Source: Globodera rostochiensis (Eukaryota; Nematoda; Chromadorea; Rhabditida; Heteroderidae). From it: a DNA stretch of 64,000 bases. The notes beneath the pieces were generated by a model, which was not told the DNA's origin, made no database searches, and saw only the letters and a program-made list of their open reading frames with translations. Position numbers and translations under genes: made by a program. The stretch spans positions 41,319 to 105,318 of the forward strand of contig JAEVLN010000055.1 of NCBI GenBank assembly GCA_018350325.1. The letters run 5' to 3'. This document shows, in pieces, positions 13,701 to 26,420 of this stretch (the first letter of the stretch is position 1; each line of letters starts with the position of its first letter).

Positions 13701-15670
13701 TCGGCCGAAAGAAACTGGATAGAGAGAAAGAACAAAATCAAATAAAATGGTACAATTTATAATAAAATCAAAAAACAAAATTGATTACTTTAAAAATAAA
13801 AAACTTTATTTATAAAAATTTTAAATGTACCTCAAATTGAAGTTAAACAATTGTTATTTTATTCTTTAAACAAATGGATGCAATTTTACAAAATTAAAAA
13901 CTAATTGATTCAAGGCTAAAACAAAAATTCTATTTATAGTAACTATACAATGAATAATATTGCTCGTAAGTTTACAACGTAAACATTCAAGCTAAGGGCA
14001 AAATGGGTCACAACCCCTGAGGGCACCGAAATAATTTATACTATAAAAGGAATTTAATTAAAGCATGTAAAAAATTTTTTAATGAGAAACATAGATAAAT
14101 AATTTTTAACGCAACATAATCTCTATATTATTAGTAAAAATATTTAATATTTTTTATAAGATTTCTTGATGCGCGTACAATAAAGTGAATCTTATGCAAA
14201 GGTCTCTATTACATTAAAGATCTAATAATTTAGCATAAGGATTTAATAACACGTGAAACGTCGAACGCCTTTTACTTATTGAACGGTTCCCAAAAAGATA
14301 TCTATATGTATGCCAGCTACGGCGGTGTAAATACAAAAATTATTTTAAATTAAATAAATAAATGACGACACAAATATAACGAAAAAGGACTACTTTACAT
14401 CGAAATGGAAGTGCGACAAGGGACAAAGCTGCCTTGCGCATCTTTTTAGGTTGTTAATTTAAAATGCGTGTTTTAGGAACTCAACTGGTACTGATTTCCA
14501 AAAAATGTAAACAATTGTATGTAGTGTAAATTGCAAATTTAATCATTCTATCATGATAATGATTAAACAAATATAACAATGGCATTAAAGTGACCAACCA
14601 GTTAATGAATAAGTATTCTCATCGGGCTGTATTTTTAAAGATACCCATTACTTAGTTTAAAATAAAAAATACTGACAATTTCAGATTGACGGCGACGGCG
14701 GAAAAGCTATAATAATCATCATAGCTTATTAAAAATAAAACATAAAATTTTAACTTAGCTTCATTATTTTATCTCAATTACATTAAACAACAATTCATGA
14801 ATATAAACGATATATTTTTTAGAAAAAACTCAAAACGGTGATGAGTTATAGTATATGCATTTATTTAAGGAGGAGCAAGTATATAATTTACATTGAAGTC
14901 GCGGACAAATTAACAAAGGACATTGGAACAAGAGTGCATAAATGATCAAAACATAAAAACACAATTTAAAAATAATCTGTGTTCAAATTAAATGATTTTT
15001 ATTGTGGGTTTCAATGAAAAAAACCTCTAATTGGATACTTGCATTTAAAAAATATTATAAATGTTAAAAAATTCAATTATATAATGACTAGAAATAAGCC
15101 CCTTATAATTCGTGTTTATGTTGTTGACAAACCAACTTTACTGACGCCCCACGGATTTTTAAACCCAAAAACAATTGAACAAATCACCTTCTGACAAAGT
15201 CAACAAATACTAAACCATGTTTTGATATCCAATTAAATTAGATGCAATTGCATTCATTTGATATTGAAAATTACAAAAATGAATTTAATAAATATAATTT
15301 CTTTTCTAAAAATAATATCTAAAACAACGCACAAATACTGATGAGTGCATTAATTTGTCTTCTGCTACAAGTAACTGCATAAAAATTACAAAACATAAAA
15401 TTTTTATATTGAATAATATAATGAGTAATCTATGTAATTATCGAAAAATAGTATGAAGTTATAGTCAATAAAATAATAGTCAAATTATAATACTAAGACA
15501 CATTGTCTTTATTCATAATGAATTGCCAATAAGTCTTGAAACTTCGTATACACGAGCAATGCCCCAAATATTTTATAAAATAAATTCATTTAAATTTTCA
15601 TTCAACCTAAGTTTGGGCATTGCCATCTATAATTAACAAATTACTAATTGAATCAATTAAACAAGTTCAA
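13700..15670. other. A+T-rich DNA without recognisable genes
   Basis: I find no supported gene, RNA or long repeat here. Short G+C patches (for example 14310-14330 and 14685-14710) have no open frame of note. Confidence 0.45.
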
Positions 15671-16340
15671 TATACACCAAAAAATATTGCTATAAAGAAA
15701 TTCTCTAATTAAAAAGTAAATAAAATGATAAACATATAAACAGAGCCTATGCTGAGATCATTTATTTTAAAACATTTGTAGCATGGCTAAAGTTGCTTAC
15801 TCAAGGCAAAGATGCAATAAACAAATCCTCCTAAGTCATCGTGGTGGGCTAATTTTATGTAATATATATACAATTCAAGTCATGGAAAAATATAAAATTT
15901 CGAGAAAAGTTAAAAGCTTTGATTTTTGCTATGATACGATTTTACAAACAAAATAACTCTTTATTCAAAAATTGATAAATAATATAAAGTAAATTGAAAA
16001 CATAAAAGGGACACAAAAATTGTATTTTGAAATAAAGTCAAAATAAAATCATTTATGAAATATATAAATTATGTAATAAATGCTCAGGTCCACTTCGATG
16101 CCAGCGCTACGAAAATACCAGATGATACTCCGAGCAACAATTTTTCTTAAGATAATTAATTTCTCAACATGACGTAAATAAAAAGCCAAAAGGAGCCGAA
16201 ACCTGGCTTGATCCATCAAAGCACTTGATACAACAATGCAATTGGTGGTCAGGAAAGATAGCATATGGAGGTCACGGAAAGAATATTTTTAATAAAATTG
16301 ATACAATCAGAGATTTTAATTTTAAAACTAGTTGACTTGT
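15670..16340 (-). repeat. Inverted repeat pair R4, copy 1
   Basis: The reverse complement of this segment matches 40380-41110. Shared landmarks on the minus strand are gaaattaattatttta, aagaaaaattgttgctc and gagcatttattacataatt. A 71-codon minus-strand frame at 16049-16264 lies in it but is not preserved in the other copy, which carries substitutions and indels through the same stretch. I therefore treat it as a repeat, not a gene. Confidence 0.8.
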
Positions 16341-16917
16341 TTTCTAGTTGCTTTCATTTTAAGTACAAAAAATTTAACTTCATAATTGAAATTAATAATT
16401 TGAAATAATTAACATCTATTAAATTATAACTGCTTAAAATATAAATACTTAAAAATTATCAATTTAAAAAAAGATAAAGAGATTGATATATAATTAAAAA
16501 TTATACACTCTTAAAAATCTAACATAAAGCAAAGAAAAGAAAAAAATTGAGGAAACAAAAGCAAAACTTGTTGGACTTATTAATTTTGACCATCTTCGCA
16601 GAATGGCATATATTAACCCCTTACTTCAAGCTGAATGAATATTCTTTTAACAAAAGATTGCGAAGATCAATAAAAAATGTTCATAGAATAATTCATATTT
16701 TAATTAATGAAATGTAACAAAATTCTAGCTTCAAACATGTGGCTATCAAAGAAAGCAGCTGAGCGAATAAGCTGATGTCAGTTGAGATGATCCACACAAT
16801 TTGTATTACAACATTCTTTAAAAAAATTTAAACAGAAACAATAAATTTTTCCGTTTAGTAGCCGTTCTCTAATTGCAATAGTTGTCTAAAGCGATATAAT
16901 GTTATAAAAAATAAACA

Positions 16918-17004
16918 TTGAAGACAAATTCCATTGGGTGTGATCAAGGCAAACGCGATATGGAAGTTCTAGCGAGAAACGCAAAGTATTTGACGAACAT
17001 AATG
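16918..17004 (+). CDS. Possible internal exon of an unknown gene (exon a)
   Basis: An open frame encoding SIGCDQGKRDMEVLARNAK and TNIM ends at a GT donor, ATG|GTCAGT, at 17004/17005. Base composition is clearly richer in G+C than its surroundings. It could join in phase 0 to an exon beginning GAG ATT GAA at 17341, after an ...ACAGAG acceptor. I recognise no family. Confidence is limited because the exon's own 5' border is unclear (an AAG acceptor at best). Confidence 0.25.
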
Positions 17005-17340
17005 GTCAGTCAATTTTTTGAGTTTTTCAAAAATAAGAAATGCATTGTTTTCTTTGTAAATAAATTAATTTTTAACAATGATGACAAAAAAAATTATCAT
17101 ATCAATATTTAAATAACGAAAAAATATCAAAAATTGTATGAAAATTAAAATTTACATATCATACATACAATGCATGTGCAATGGAATTTTATTTTATTTG
17201 ATAAATATTTATTTAAAATATCTAAGTAAACTCTGCATTTTAGAAAAGCTATTAAACCAACAAAAAATTTTTCTTTGGATCGCAACCGCGCCCTAAATAA
17301 TTTTTAGTATAGATTGAATAATAATAGCATTTAAACAGAG

Positions 17341-17452
17341 GAGATTGAACTAATGAACCTGATTACTAGAGCTATTGGCGTGGGGCTTAGAATGAATTTT
17401 TTTTATACATCGTAATGCCGAACAAGAAGGAAGAACCGCTTTAGACGAACCG
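17341..17452 (+). CDS. Possible exon b of the unknown gene, with a frame break in an 8-T run
   Basis: The frame EIELMNLITRAIGVGLRMNF runs into TAA at 17413. If the run of eight Ts at 17397-17404 were seven, the frame would stay open as HRNAEQEGRTALDEP to a GTATGA donor at 17453. A break located exactly in a homopolymer suggests a sequencing indel. The downstream intron would be 47 bp (17453-17499), ending in AAAAAG, a weak acceptor. Confidence 0.25.
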
Positions 17453-17499
17453 GTATGAAAAATCTTTTTCTAAAACTACAAATCAATACGGACAAAAAG

Positions 17500-17626
17500 C
17501 TGGCACCTAAAGCGCCATTTGTTGTGAAAAGTAATTATATTAAAAATACCTATAATATTAGTAAGATTATATAATTTTCTTAAATTTACAGCTGTAAATA
17601 GAAATTATGTGCAAATCGTAATTTGA
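17500..17626 (+). CDS. Possible exons c and d, 3' end of the unknown gene
   Basis: Exon c (17500-17530) encodes LAPKAPFVVK plus one base and ends at donor A|GTAATT. A 61-bp intron (17531-17591) ends in TTTACAG. Exon d (17592-17626) completes the codon and encodes VNRNYVQIVI before TGA 17624-17626. The phases agree across this intron, and the acceptor is a good nematode-like one. Function is unknown. Confidence 0.25.
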
Positions 17627-18569
17627 AGATAAAATTTTTAGTATGTGAAAATATAAATGAAAAATCTGAAATTGAATATCACAATAATGTCACATTGCCT
17701 CACTGGTCAAAAAATTTGAAGAACTAAATAATAGTATTGTAATTTCGTCGCAGTTAGCCCTGAATTAAAATCACGGTTCTCTAAAAACAAATCAAAAATT
17801 TAGTTTAAATTGAAGCCACTGCTACTGATTTAAAAATTTTATTATAAACCTTAAGAAATAAACTGACAACTCTTTTGAAGTGCGTTTTCATAATGAGAGT
17901 CGACTTAAACATAATTTTGCTATATAAGGTAAAATATAATGGTAATTTAAATAAATTCAAGAGAAAGAATATTCAAATCATTTTAATAGTTTTGAAACCA
18001 TTACGAGATAAATTAATTGAAGAAAATAAGTTAATAGTAAAACGAAATAAAAATTTTTTCTAATAGATAGATAACATTTTTTTTAAATAACAACATTTAA
18101 AAATTATAAAGAAACAATCAAGTAAAAATACGATTAAAATAAAGCACAGCACAGAATTATTCTAAACAAACAATAAAAAGCTAAATTTCACTAATATGCT
18201 TGCTATCTGCTGGAGTCATGTGAAGTGCGAATTTCAAAACGTCTGAGTCTTTTGCTTGACGCATGAAAGAAACAAAAAAAAATGTAAAATATTAAATAAA
18301 TAAAAACTTACATTCTAGCACGCAAGTAAATTGAAAATATTTAACATATAAAATAATTTGTTACCAAAAGAAAAACTTTAAAAAAAACTAAATTAAAATA
18401 TTTTGTATTATATAAAACCATAATAAAATCAAAAATACAAAGGCATTGAGTCTGTACGATCGAATAACCAAAACTCGTTTTTTTATTTTAATGCTGACGC
18501 ATGGCCATAAATATAATTGGATGAGCAGCATGTATTGTATGGCTTTTTTAATAGAAATTATTAATCTAA

Positions 18570-20060
18570 AAATTTATAAAGACAACACAATTTTGCTAAA
18601 TAAATATGTAATCAATTACATTGACCTTAAAACTATCATAATCAACTATAATTATAAACTAAATAAATGTTTTACAAATTATAATTGTACAAAATATGAT
18701 ACAATTTTCTAAATCTGAACAAAAACGTAATATTTTGTTATAAATTTAAAAAGATGAAGACAATATTACGATTTATTAAAGGATGAATAATCCCACATAG
18801 TTGAGTCATTGCTTAAATCCAAACGTTTCTTTGACTAAATTATTTATATTTAAAAAAAGAAAATTATAATTAAATTAATTTACATTTACAATTATTTATC
18901 AAACGTAGTAAGGTTTAGGTTTTGTTTAAATCATATAAATGTCTACAAAATTAATTGCAAATACACCTTTTTAATAGTTAGTTTTCTTTCAAATTTTAAT
19001 TTTTTTTTAATTGTCGTTTTTTAAAAATAATTGCTTTATTTATAAATTTGTTTCGTCGGACTTTTACACAACCTAAGCTTTTATAGAGCTTCATTCAAAA
19101 ACAAAAATTTTTTAAATCTTTAAATTTTGCCATTTCATTTTTAATACAATTTTGATTTATCAACAATTTTAAATCTAATTTATTTGTCACACATTATATT
19201 TAACATTTTATGTTAACATTTATATTTCCCATTTTATTTCTTGTCATTACTATTAAATTACAGTTCGGACGAAATACATTTTTTTCTTGCTTTTTACAAA
19301 TTTTAAAACTTAATATTATGTTATAAATTCATTTTATTAAAAGATACTTGCAATAATTTTATTTATCATTAAACTGATGTTTAATTGTCTTAAATTATCT
19401 AAGATTTAATTCATAATAACTACATATATACATTCAGTTTATTTGATATGTGCTCAAAAGATTTCTATACGCATTTATTGCATTTATTTTTTTTATCCAT
19501 GTACTAACAATTTATTTTGCAATTCCTTTCCAGAATTTATTTTCTTATCCATCCAAAGAAAAATAATCGATTCAATTTACTTAGCATTTTTAGGTAAAAT
19601 TTTTGTTTAAATAAATTTTAAATGTATTTACTAAAATTAACGTCTCAATTCTTTATTTTATATGCAAATTATTGTGATATTTGCTGTATAACCGTCTTTG
19701 GTCGGAGTTTACGTGGCCGAGTGCCTTCCCGCAATCCATCCCAGAACAGACCGCACCATATACGGGCCGAGGACTATATTTAATGAATTCGTATTTTATA
19801 ACTTTTCTCAATAATGTTTTTTAAGTTGTTGTTTACACACATTTTTATTTTCATAACCATTATAACTTACAAATTGTATTTAAGTTGTTTAAAAAAAATT
19901 TGTATTCACTTTACATCAATTTTATTTTATAATAAAATTTATATACATTCTTGGTGAAGCGATTGAATTTTTCGTGGATTATTGGTTCGTTGATTTTTTT
20001 GTCTTTATGTTTTTGTTGAATTTGTTTTCAAAAGTGTGTTTATCTTAAAGTATTCTTATA
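18570..20060 (+). repeat. Direct repeat pair R3, copy 2, with two extra segments
   Basis: It is homologous to 12765-13700. It contains about 430 bp (18735-19165) and about 120 bp (19620-19740) that copy 1 lacks. The smaller segment is G+C-richer (tggtcggagtttacgtggcc, ccgcaatccatcccagaac). Either these inserted into copy 2 or copy 1 lost them. A further fragment, ttgaattcgtattttataac, recurs at 20521. Confidence 0.9.
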
Positions 20061-20079
20061 AACAATTTATTGTGTTTTT

Positions 20080-20175
20080 TCGAAAATAAATTATCTATCC
20101 CACAATGATTCCGCGCCAATTTTGAACGTTTTCTCAGAATGGGCTTCTTCTCCAGTACCTGATTTCAATTTTTAG
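20080..20175 (+). CDS. Exon-like open frame just past repeat R3
   Basis: A frame encoding NDSAPILNVFSEWASSPVPD ends at TAG 20173-20175. It has mixed codons and stands out from the flanking A/T sequence. It has no ATG, no convincing acceptor and no recognisable family. It may be an orphan 3' exon or chance. Confidence 0.15.
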   Translation, partial: SKINYLSHNDSAPILNVFSEWASSPVPDFNF

Positions 20176-20179
20176 TGAT

Positions 20180-21640
20180 TTATTTGTCCAAAATTGTTTT
20201 TCACTTTTTTAAATATATTTTTAGCCTTTCTTAAATAAATTACTATAATATGCCGTAGTAAATCAGCAAGAACATTTATTGATAAATATTGTATGTTTTT
20301 TAGTGAATTTAAATATTAATTTATATTTTTGTTTATAATTTGCTTTTTTAGTTTTTTTGGTGTTTAAAGTTTTAAAAATTATACCTAGCAATAGGTATGT
20401 GACAACAGTCCGTGCTTTTAATTCATTGTCGTTGAAATATATTTTTTTTATCAATAGTCATTTATTTTGTATTATTTTATTATTTGTTTTACATTTATTA
20501 TAATTTATAGTTAATTTTAATTGAATTCGTATTTTATAACTTTTCTCAATAATGTTTCTAAGTTTTGGCTATTTTATTAGTATGGAAGGAAAAAATAAAA
20601 TATAAATCCAACCCATTCAGCCGGTAAAAAATTTCTTTTGGGTTTTAAAACATTTATCGTGAATTTTATCGTAGCTAAATGGTCGTGAATCAAATTAGGA
20701 TTGTTATGTAAATATTTTTGTGCAAACGATGTTTCTCACAGCAAATACGACGAATCAATTCAAATCGATTTTCAAACGAACGGCTGCACAAAACATCATT
20801 ATTCAGTCACTACTTGCCAATCAATTTTCTTCTGTTTTTCCGCAATATTTTTATTTGTTGTCATCATAAACAAATTTTAAATAAACTGATTTTTTCAATA
20901 ATATAATTTTCTAAATATCTAATTAAAAGTAAAAATTATTAACAAGAAATTGCAAACTTTAAAAATTATTTCCTAATAATCAATCCACCCGTTTTAAATA
21001 AGAAAAAGACCGCTAAGCTACCGGTTCTGGCGCAACGAGAGCTGTTTTGAACAAAATATGTTGATTTGAAATGCATGTCTTTTATTTTAAAACAATGTTT
21101 TTTAAATGTCTACAAAAGCTTAATCAAAAAAACCAAAATTACAATCATCACCGAAAAACAAAATTATTAATTTACAAATATAAGGTGGTTTATTAAAAAG
21201 GATGAATAAATGATATTCACAACATAAATAAACACCATCAGTATTTAACTAAATTACTTTTTAAATAATTAACAAAACATTCAAAGAAAAATAATTAAAG
21301 TATAATTTTTTAATAAATAATAGTGATGATATTTATAATTTATTCCAGATCATTTCTATACATTTATTAAAAATATTATGCACCCAAAAATTGAGTAAAT
21401 GACAATTAATAAACTAAAAGTACTTTCTCCAACATTTAAAAGAATAAAATATAATATAACGAACGACAAACAATCCCCCTAAAAGCTGGAAAAAAGTAAG
21501 AAGTATTAAAAGTTTAAATAAATAAATAAAATGTAAAGATTCACGATTTAGAGTAGAAGAAGAATGATTTAGATAATTTTTTCAGAAGTTACATTTCCTT
21601 TGCTCTTAAAATTTTAACATGATAATAATTTTAGAAATTA
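20180..21640. other. A+T-rich DNA without recognisable genes
   Basis: Only short low-complexity frames occur here. A small G+C patch at 21005-21045 has no open frame of note. The segment ends at the satellite array. Confidence 0.45.
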
Positions 21641-21649
21641 AAAAAAAAT

Positions 21650-23390
21650 TTTACTTTTGAAGAAATAGTGTGCTAAAAAGAGAGAGTCAGATGACGAGAG
21701 TAATGGGCATAACGCACCCCATCAAAAAAAGTTTACTTTTTTGAACATTTTATTTTTTGAAGAAATATTGTGCTAAAAAGAGAGAGTCAGACGGTTAGAG
21801 TAATTTGGTCATCAACGCACCCCATCTAATAATTTTTTAGTTACTTTTTTGAACATTTTTTTTTTTGAAGAAATAGTATGCTAAAAAGTCATACGGTTAG
21901 AGTAATTTGATCATCAACGCACCCCATCTAATAATTTTCTAGTTACTTTTTTGAACATTTTATTTTTTGAAGAAATATTGTGCTAAAAAGAGAGAGTCAG
22001 ACGGTTAGAGTAATTTGGTCATCAACGCACCCCATCTAATAATTTTTTAGTTACTTTTTTGAATATTTTATTTTTTGAAGAAATACTGTGCTAAAAAGAG
22101 AGAGTCAGACGGTTAGACTAATTTGCTCATCAACGCACCCCATCTAATAATTTTTTAGTTACTTTTTGGAACATTTTATTTTTTGAAGAAATAGTGTGCC
22201 AAAAAGAGTGAGTAGTCAGACGGTTAGAGTAATTTGCTCATCAACGCACCCCATCTAATAATTTTTTAGTTACTTTTTTGAACATTTTTTTTTTTGAAGA
22301 AATAGTGTGTTAAAAAGAGAGAGTCAGACGGTTAGAGTAATTTACTCATCAACGCACCCCATCTAATAATTTTTTAGTTACTTTTTTGAACATTTTATTT
22401 TTTGAAGAAATAGTGTGTCAAAAAGAGAGAGTAGTCAGACGGTTAGAGTAATTTGGTAATCAACGCACCCCATCTAATAATTTTTTAGTTACTTTTTTTA
22501 ACATTTTATTTTTTGAAGAAATATTGTGCTAAAAAGAGAGAGTCAGACGGTTAGAGTAATTTGGTCATCAACGCACCCCATCTAATAATTTTTTAGTTAC
22601 TTTTTTGAACATTTTTTTTTTGAAGAAATAGTATGCTAAAAAGTCATACGGTTAGAGTAATTTGATCATCAACGCACCCCATCTAATAATTTTCTAGTTA
22701 CTTTTTTGAACATTTTATTTTTTGAAGAAATATTGTGCTAAAAAGAGAGAGTCAGACGGTTAGAGTAATTTGGTCATCAACGCACCCCATCTAATAATTT
22801 TTTTAGTTACTTTTTTGAATATTTTATTTTTTGAAGAAATACTGTGCTAAAAAGAGAGAGTCAGACGGTTAGACTAATTTGCTCATCAACGCACCCCATC
22901 TAATAATTTTTTAGTTACTTTTTGGAACATTTTATTTTTTGAAGAAATAGTGTGCCAAAAAGAGTGAGTAGTCAGACGGTTAGAGTAATTTGCTCATCAA
23001 CGCACCCCATCTAATAATTTTTTAGTTACTTTTTTGAACATTTTTTTTTTTGAAGAAATAGTGTGTTAAAAAGAGGAGTCAGACGGTTAGAGTAATTTGC
23101 TCATCAACGCACCCCATCTAATAATTTTTTAGTTACTTTTTTGAACATTTTATTTTTTGAAGAAATAGTGTGTCAAAAAGAGAGAGTAGTCAGACGGTTA
23201 GAGTAATTTGGTAATCAACGCACCCCATCTAATAATTTTTTAGTTACTTTTTTTAACATTTTTTTTTTGAAGAAATAGTGTGCTAAAAAGAGAGAGTCAG
23301 ACGGTTAGAGTAATTTGGTCATCAACGCACCCCATCTAATAATTTTTTAGTTAATTTTTTGAAGAAATAGTGTGCTAAAAAGGAGAGAAA
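21650..23390 (+). repeat. Satellite array with a 7-monomer higher-order repeat
   Basis: About 16 monomers of 100-111 bp start at gaagaaat at 21659, 21759, 21867, 21969, 22077, 22185, 22296, 22404, 22515, 22622, 22724, 22833, 22941, 23052, 23159 and 23269, with a truncated one at 23361. Monomer variants recur in order: attgtgc, the 8-bp-shorter agtatgc, attgtgc, actgtgc, agtgtgcc, agtgtgtt, agtgtgtc. Equivalent monomers are 755-756 bp apart, so there are two higher-order units. Every monomer keeps the box caacgcaccccatct. The first monomer (21659) and the last ones are divergent or truncated, as expected at array edges. Confidence 0.95.
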
Positions 23391-23399
23391 TTATTTGAA

Positions 23400-24400
23400 A
23401 TCGTGATTACTTAAAATGGAACAAAAGTCATACCATTATTGGGCGAAAAAAATGCTGATGTTAAAAAAATAGAAAAATATCATTTTGTGACCTACGCTGT
23501 ACCAAGTTAGTCTGCAAATGCAAATCCCTAAAATTGGTTTTATATGATTAACTTATAAAATACATGTACTTAAATGAATAGATCATATTTGTTAAAAAAA
23601 CATAATAACAATTCACTAAATCCATAGACATGGCTGCAATGGAACACTAAAGTGACACAACACTTTATCAGGTTATGAAATGTACTATGTATTGATTAAA
23701 TGTTCTAAATAATACAAATTATTTATTCACAATAAATAATATTGGGTTCATTATCCTCTCGCGAGATGAAATGCAAGAGGACTTGACTGGTAAACTCAAT
23801 TATCTGTGATAAATAATGATAACGTTCTGTAAGAATTTAATAACACTTATTTAACAACGAAAAAAACTAGTTCCTCATTAAAATTTGCAGTAATTAAAAT
23901 ATTTATTTAAAGATTGTTATGATTTAAAATTTTGTTGTTTTTGGTTTGTAATGAAAAGTAAAATGGCATAAACTCTTTTCAGCAATTATTAAAAATTTTA
24001 ATTTCATTAAATATTAACAGCTTATAATTTTAACATGTAATCATATTATCATTTAATGTTTCTTTTTGATTCATTTATATTTTGTAAATTATCCAAATTA
24101 TGGCTTGTATCTTTTGTGAAATTGATCTTTGAATTTGTCTGCATTGTCAATTAATACCTCCAACGCTCAAAAAGAATTTGATATATAGGCAACACAAATA
24201 AAAATTGTTTCGTTTTTTATCTTACTTTTTAATTTTATGTGTTAACATTTTAATTATCATCGATTTTTAAACAAATAATTTCAGAACAACAAATTGATTA
24301 ATGTTGCTCTGAAATATTCAAAATGAATACTTTATTAAATATTAATAAATATCCAAGTGTCTTATTTGCATTTTTATTGAATGCTTTAATTTGATAAAAA
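23400..24400. other. A+T-rich DNA without recognisable genes
   Basis: I see no supported gene, RNA or repeat in this stretch. Confidence 0.45.
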
Positions 24401-24409
24401 TAATTATTT

Positions 24410-24886
24410 AATTGCATTTATTTATATTGGGTGGTCTTGCATTTTCGACAATTTACAGTTTTTAATAAATTTTTTTAAAAAGTTTTTGAATTTAATACAG
24501 AATTTCACAATCAAAATCATTATTATATTCCATATTGTTTATTAATAGTGATGTATAAAAAATAATTAAAATTTATACGTTTTTAGTTGCGGATATGCTA
24601 TTATTATTGATAATTTGTTTCTGATCTGTCACAGAAACGGGCGGTTGCGTCATGGTGGTTGATGTCAAAGCGGAAGCTAATAAGTGCAAATTTCAATGGC
24701 CGTCCAAAAAATTTAATCATTTAAGTATTGAATAATTTAAAAACACGAAGAGCATTGGGAACTATGTATTATGAATTATGATCTATACATTTTAAAATAT
24801 TTATTATAAGCATGAAATTACTTCAACATTTATCCGAGTTCGAGGTTCTGTTGAAAATGTTTTGTTATCAACAATTATGTTCGTCC
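24410..24886 (+). repeat. Inverted repeat pair R5, copy 1
   Basis: Its reverse complement matches 54084-54700, for example ggttgatgtcaaagcggaag and gaggttctgttgaaaatgtt. The two copies differ by substitutions and small indels, and the 54-kb copy has about 90 extra bases. A frame in the G+C-rich core (CVMVVDVKAEANKCKFQWPS) is interrupted by an indel and a stop in the other copy, so I do not call it a gene. Confidence 0.85.
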
Positions 24887-25325
24887 TCTGGGAAATTTAG
24901 GCCATCAGCCACTTTCATTGTTCCATCATCAAATTAAATATTCGATATCAATTTGTGTTTTAGTTTTTGATAATTATATTATATTGTTTTTTAAATCTCA
25001 ATGATATTTTTATTACTAAATTATACAAAATTTTATTGTATACGACATTATGGGTAATTAAATCAACGATTTTATCTTAATTTTAGAATGACCATATGTA
25101 GAATCAATTACTATCCGGGGGTTGGATCCGGGCGGGTTAAGCACCCCTAATGGTGGTATTTTTTCGGGAGATTTTTTTTTGATAGTGTTAGCGCTAGTAA
25201 AATTTTTGAATTTTGCGTAAGACATTTTGCCATTTGCCTATTAAAATTAAATAGAAACAAATGGGCTTCATATATATTTTTTTTACGATTAATTACCAAT
25301 TTTAGCTTTATTTAAAAATGGTAGC

Positions 25326-25535
25326 AAAAATTTGGAAATTTTCTGCAAAATAAATGTGGATGGCCAGCAAAAACGAAAATTTTTGAAGTGTGGAGATGTT
25401 TTTCCAACGCCACCGGATTTTTCAACTTCTTCAATTATAAAGCATTTATATTCGAAAGGCCATGAAGAGGAGTTGAAGGCGTATCTGGAGGAAGACAAAA
25501 CAGATGGCCCGCTAAAAAGTTTGAGGAATCGGTAA
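25326..25535 (+). pseudogene. BED-type zinc finger fragment (hAT transposase or ZBED-like)
   Basis: The frame contains NVDGQQKRKFLKCGDVF, then TSSIIKHLYSKGHEEELKAY. The pattern Cys...TS-x-IIKHL-x3-H followed by an acidic helix is that of the BED finger of hAT transposases and domesticated ZBED proteins, DNA-binding nuclear proteins. The preceding frame reads VAKIWKFSAK, the usual S-x-x-W-x-F lead-in to a BED finger. It is out of frame with the finger by one base, so the fragment is broken or mis-sequenced. Nothing resembling the hAT catalytic core follows. A good acceptor (cttgcctgttccag) at about 25633 precedes DEEELMKNESEQIQLE, possibly the next exon. The family assignment is inference from the motif only. 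Confidence 0.45.
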
Positions 25536-25734
25536 CATTAACATTACCCCTTTAAAGTTTAAATTTAATTAGTCTTGACCCTTATCCGAGCAAATTTGAA
25601 TAAATTATTGTTGGCTCCCTTGCCTGTTCCAGACGAAGAAGAGTTAATGAAAAATGAAAGTGAACAAATCCAACTTGAATGAATTTTATTTTTTGCGTTT
25701 GAATAACTTTTTTAAGACTTGTCCAATCGTAAAG

Positions 25735-25813
25735 CTAAATGATAGCTTCAACTCTTCAAGCGCTTTCGTATGGCTTTAAGAATGTCAGAATCAGTTACAG
25801 CTAAAGTAAGTTT
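25735..25813 (+). CDS. Possible exon ending at a strong splice donor
   Basis: The frame LQLFKRFRMALRMSESVTAK ends at a consensus donor, AAA|GTAAGT, at 25805-25806. It follows the BED fragment on the same strand and could be a 3' exon of the same degenerate transposon gene, but I recognise no motif. Confidence 0.15.
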
Positions 25814-26420
25814 TGTCCTGTTCTGCTGAATTCGGACCCACCGGGCTGGTGGTTCGGTCCGTACGCCCAGAAATATTAACAAATCTTTAAAACAAATTTA
25901 AAAGGTTCGACTTTTATGGCCAAACATTTGGAAACTTATGCAGAATAATATTAAAATAAAATTGATTTGCATAAAAATTTAAAAACAAATAAATTATGAC
26001 TGATTCATTATAAAAATAAAACATTTAAAATAAAATAAGGACTTAAATTGTTAATTTAAGAGCTTTTAGCACAACTAAAAGTCCAAGCCCAAAACGTCAC
26101 TGTTTAAACCTAAATAGTCGATCTTCCACCGACCCGAATTTGTTTTGCTTTTTACTTCATTAAAAGGTTTTGCGCATTCTGCATTTTTGGTTTCGATAGC
26201 TTTTTAACGACGAAAGTTTGTTTGCATGACTAATTGCACAAATTTAAAAAAGGTTATTTAAATAATTAATTAAAATTTATTTTATTTAAAGAAAGTTTAA
26301 TTTTTTCTAATTAATTAGGTTGGTTGTGATTTTAAGGAGATATTTCCTACTTTTTAAAAATCAACGAATTGCTGTGAAGAAAAAGTGAAATTCGAATCTA
26401 TGTTGCCTTCCGGGCCCTTA

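Noticed and set aside
21650..23390. CRISPR array
   Set aside because: Repeats are contiguous diverged monomers with no unique spacers, in a eukaryotic context.
24640..24735. Protein-like frame CVMVVDVKAEANKCKFQW
   Set aside because: The reverse-complement copy at about 54.3 kb has an indel and a stop in the same frame, so coding is not conserved between copies.
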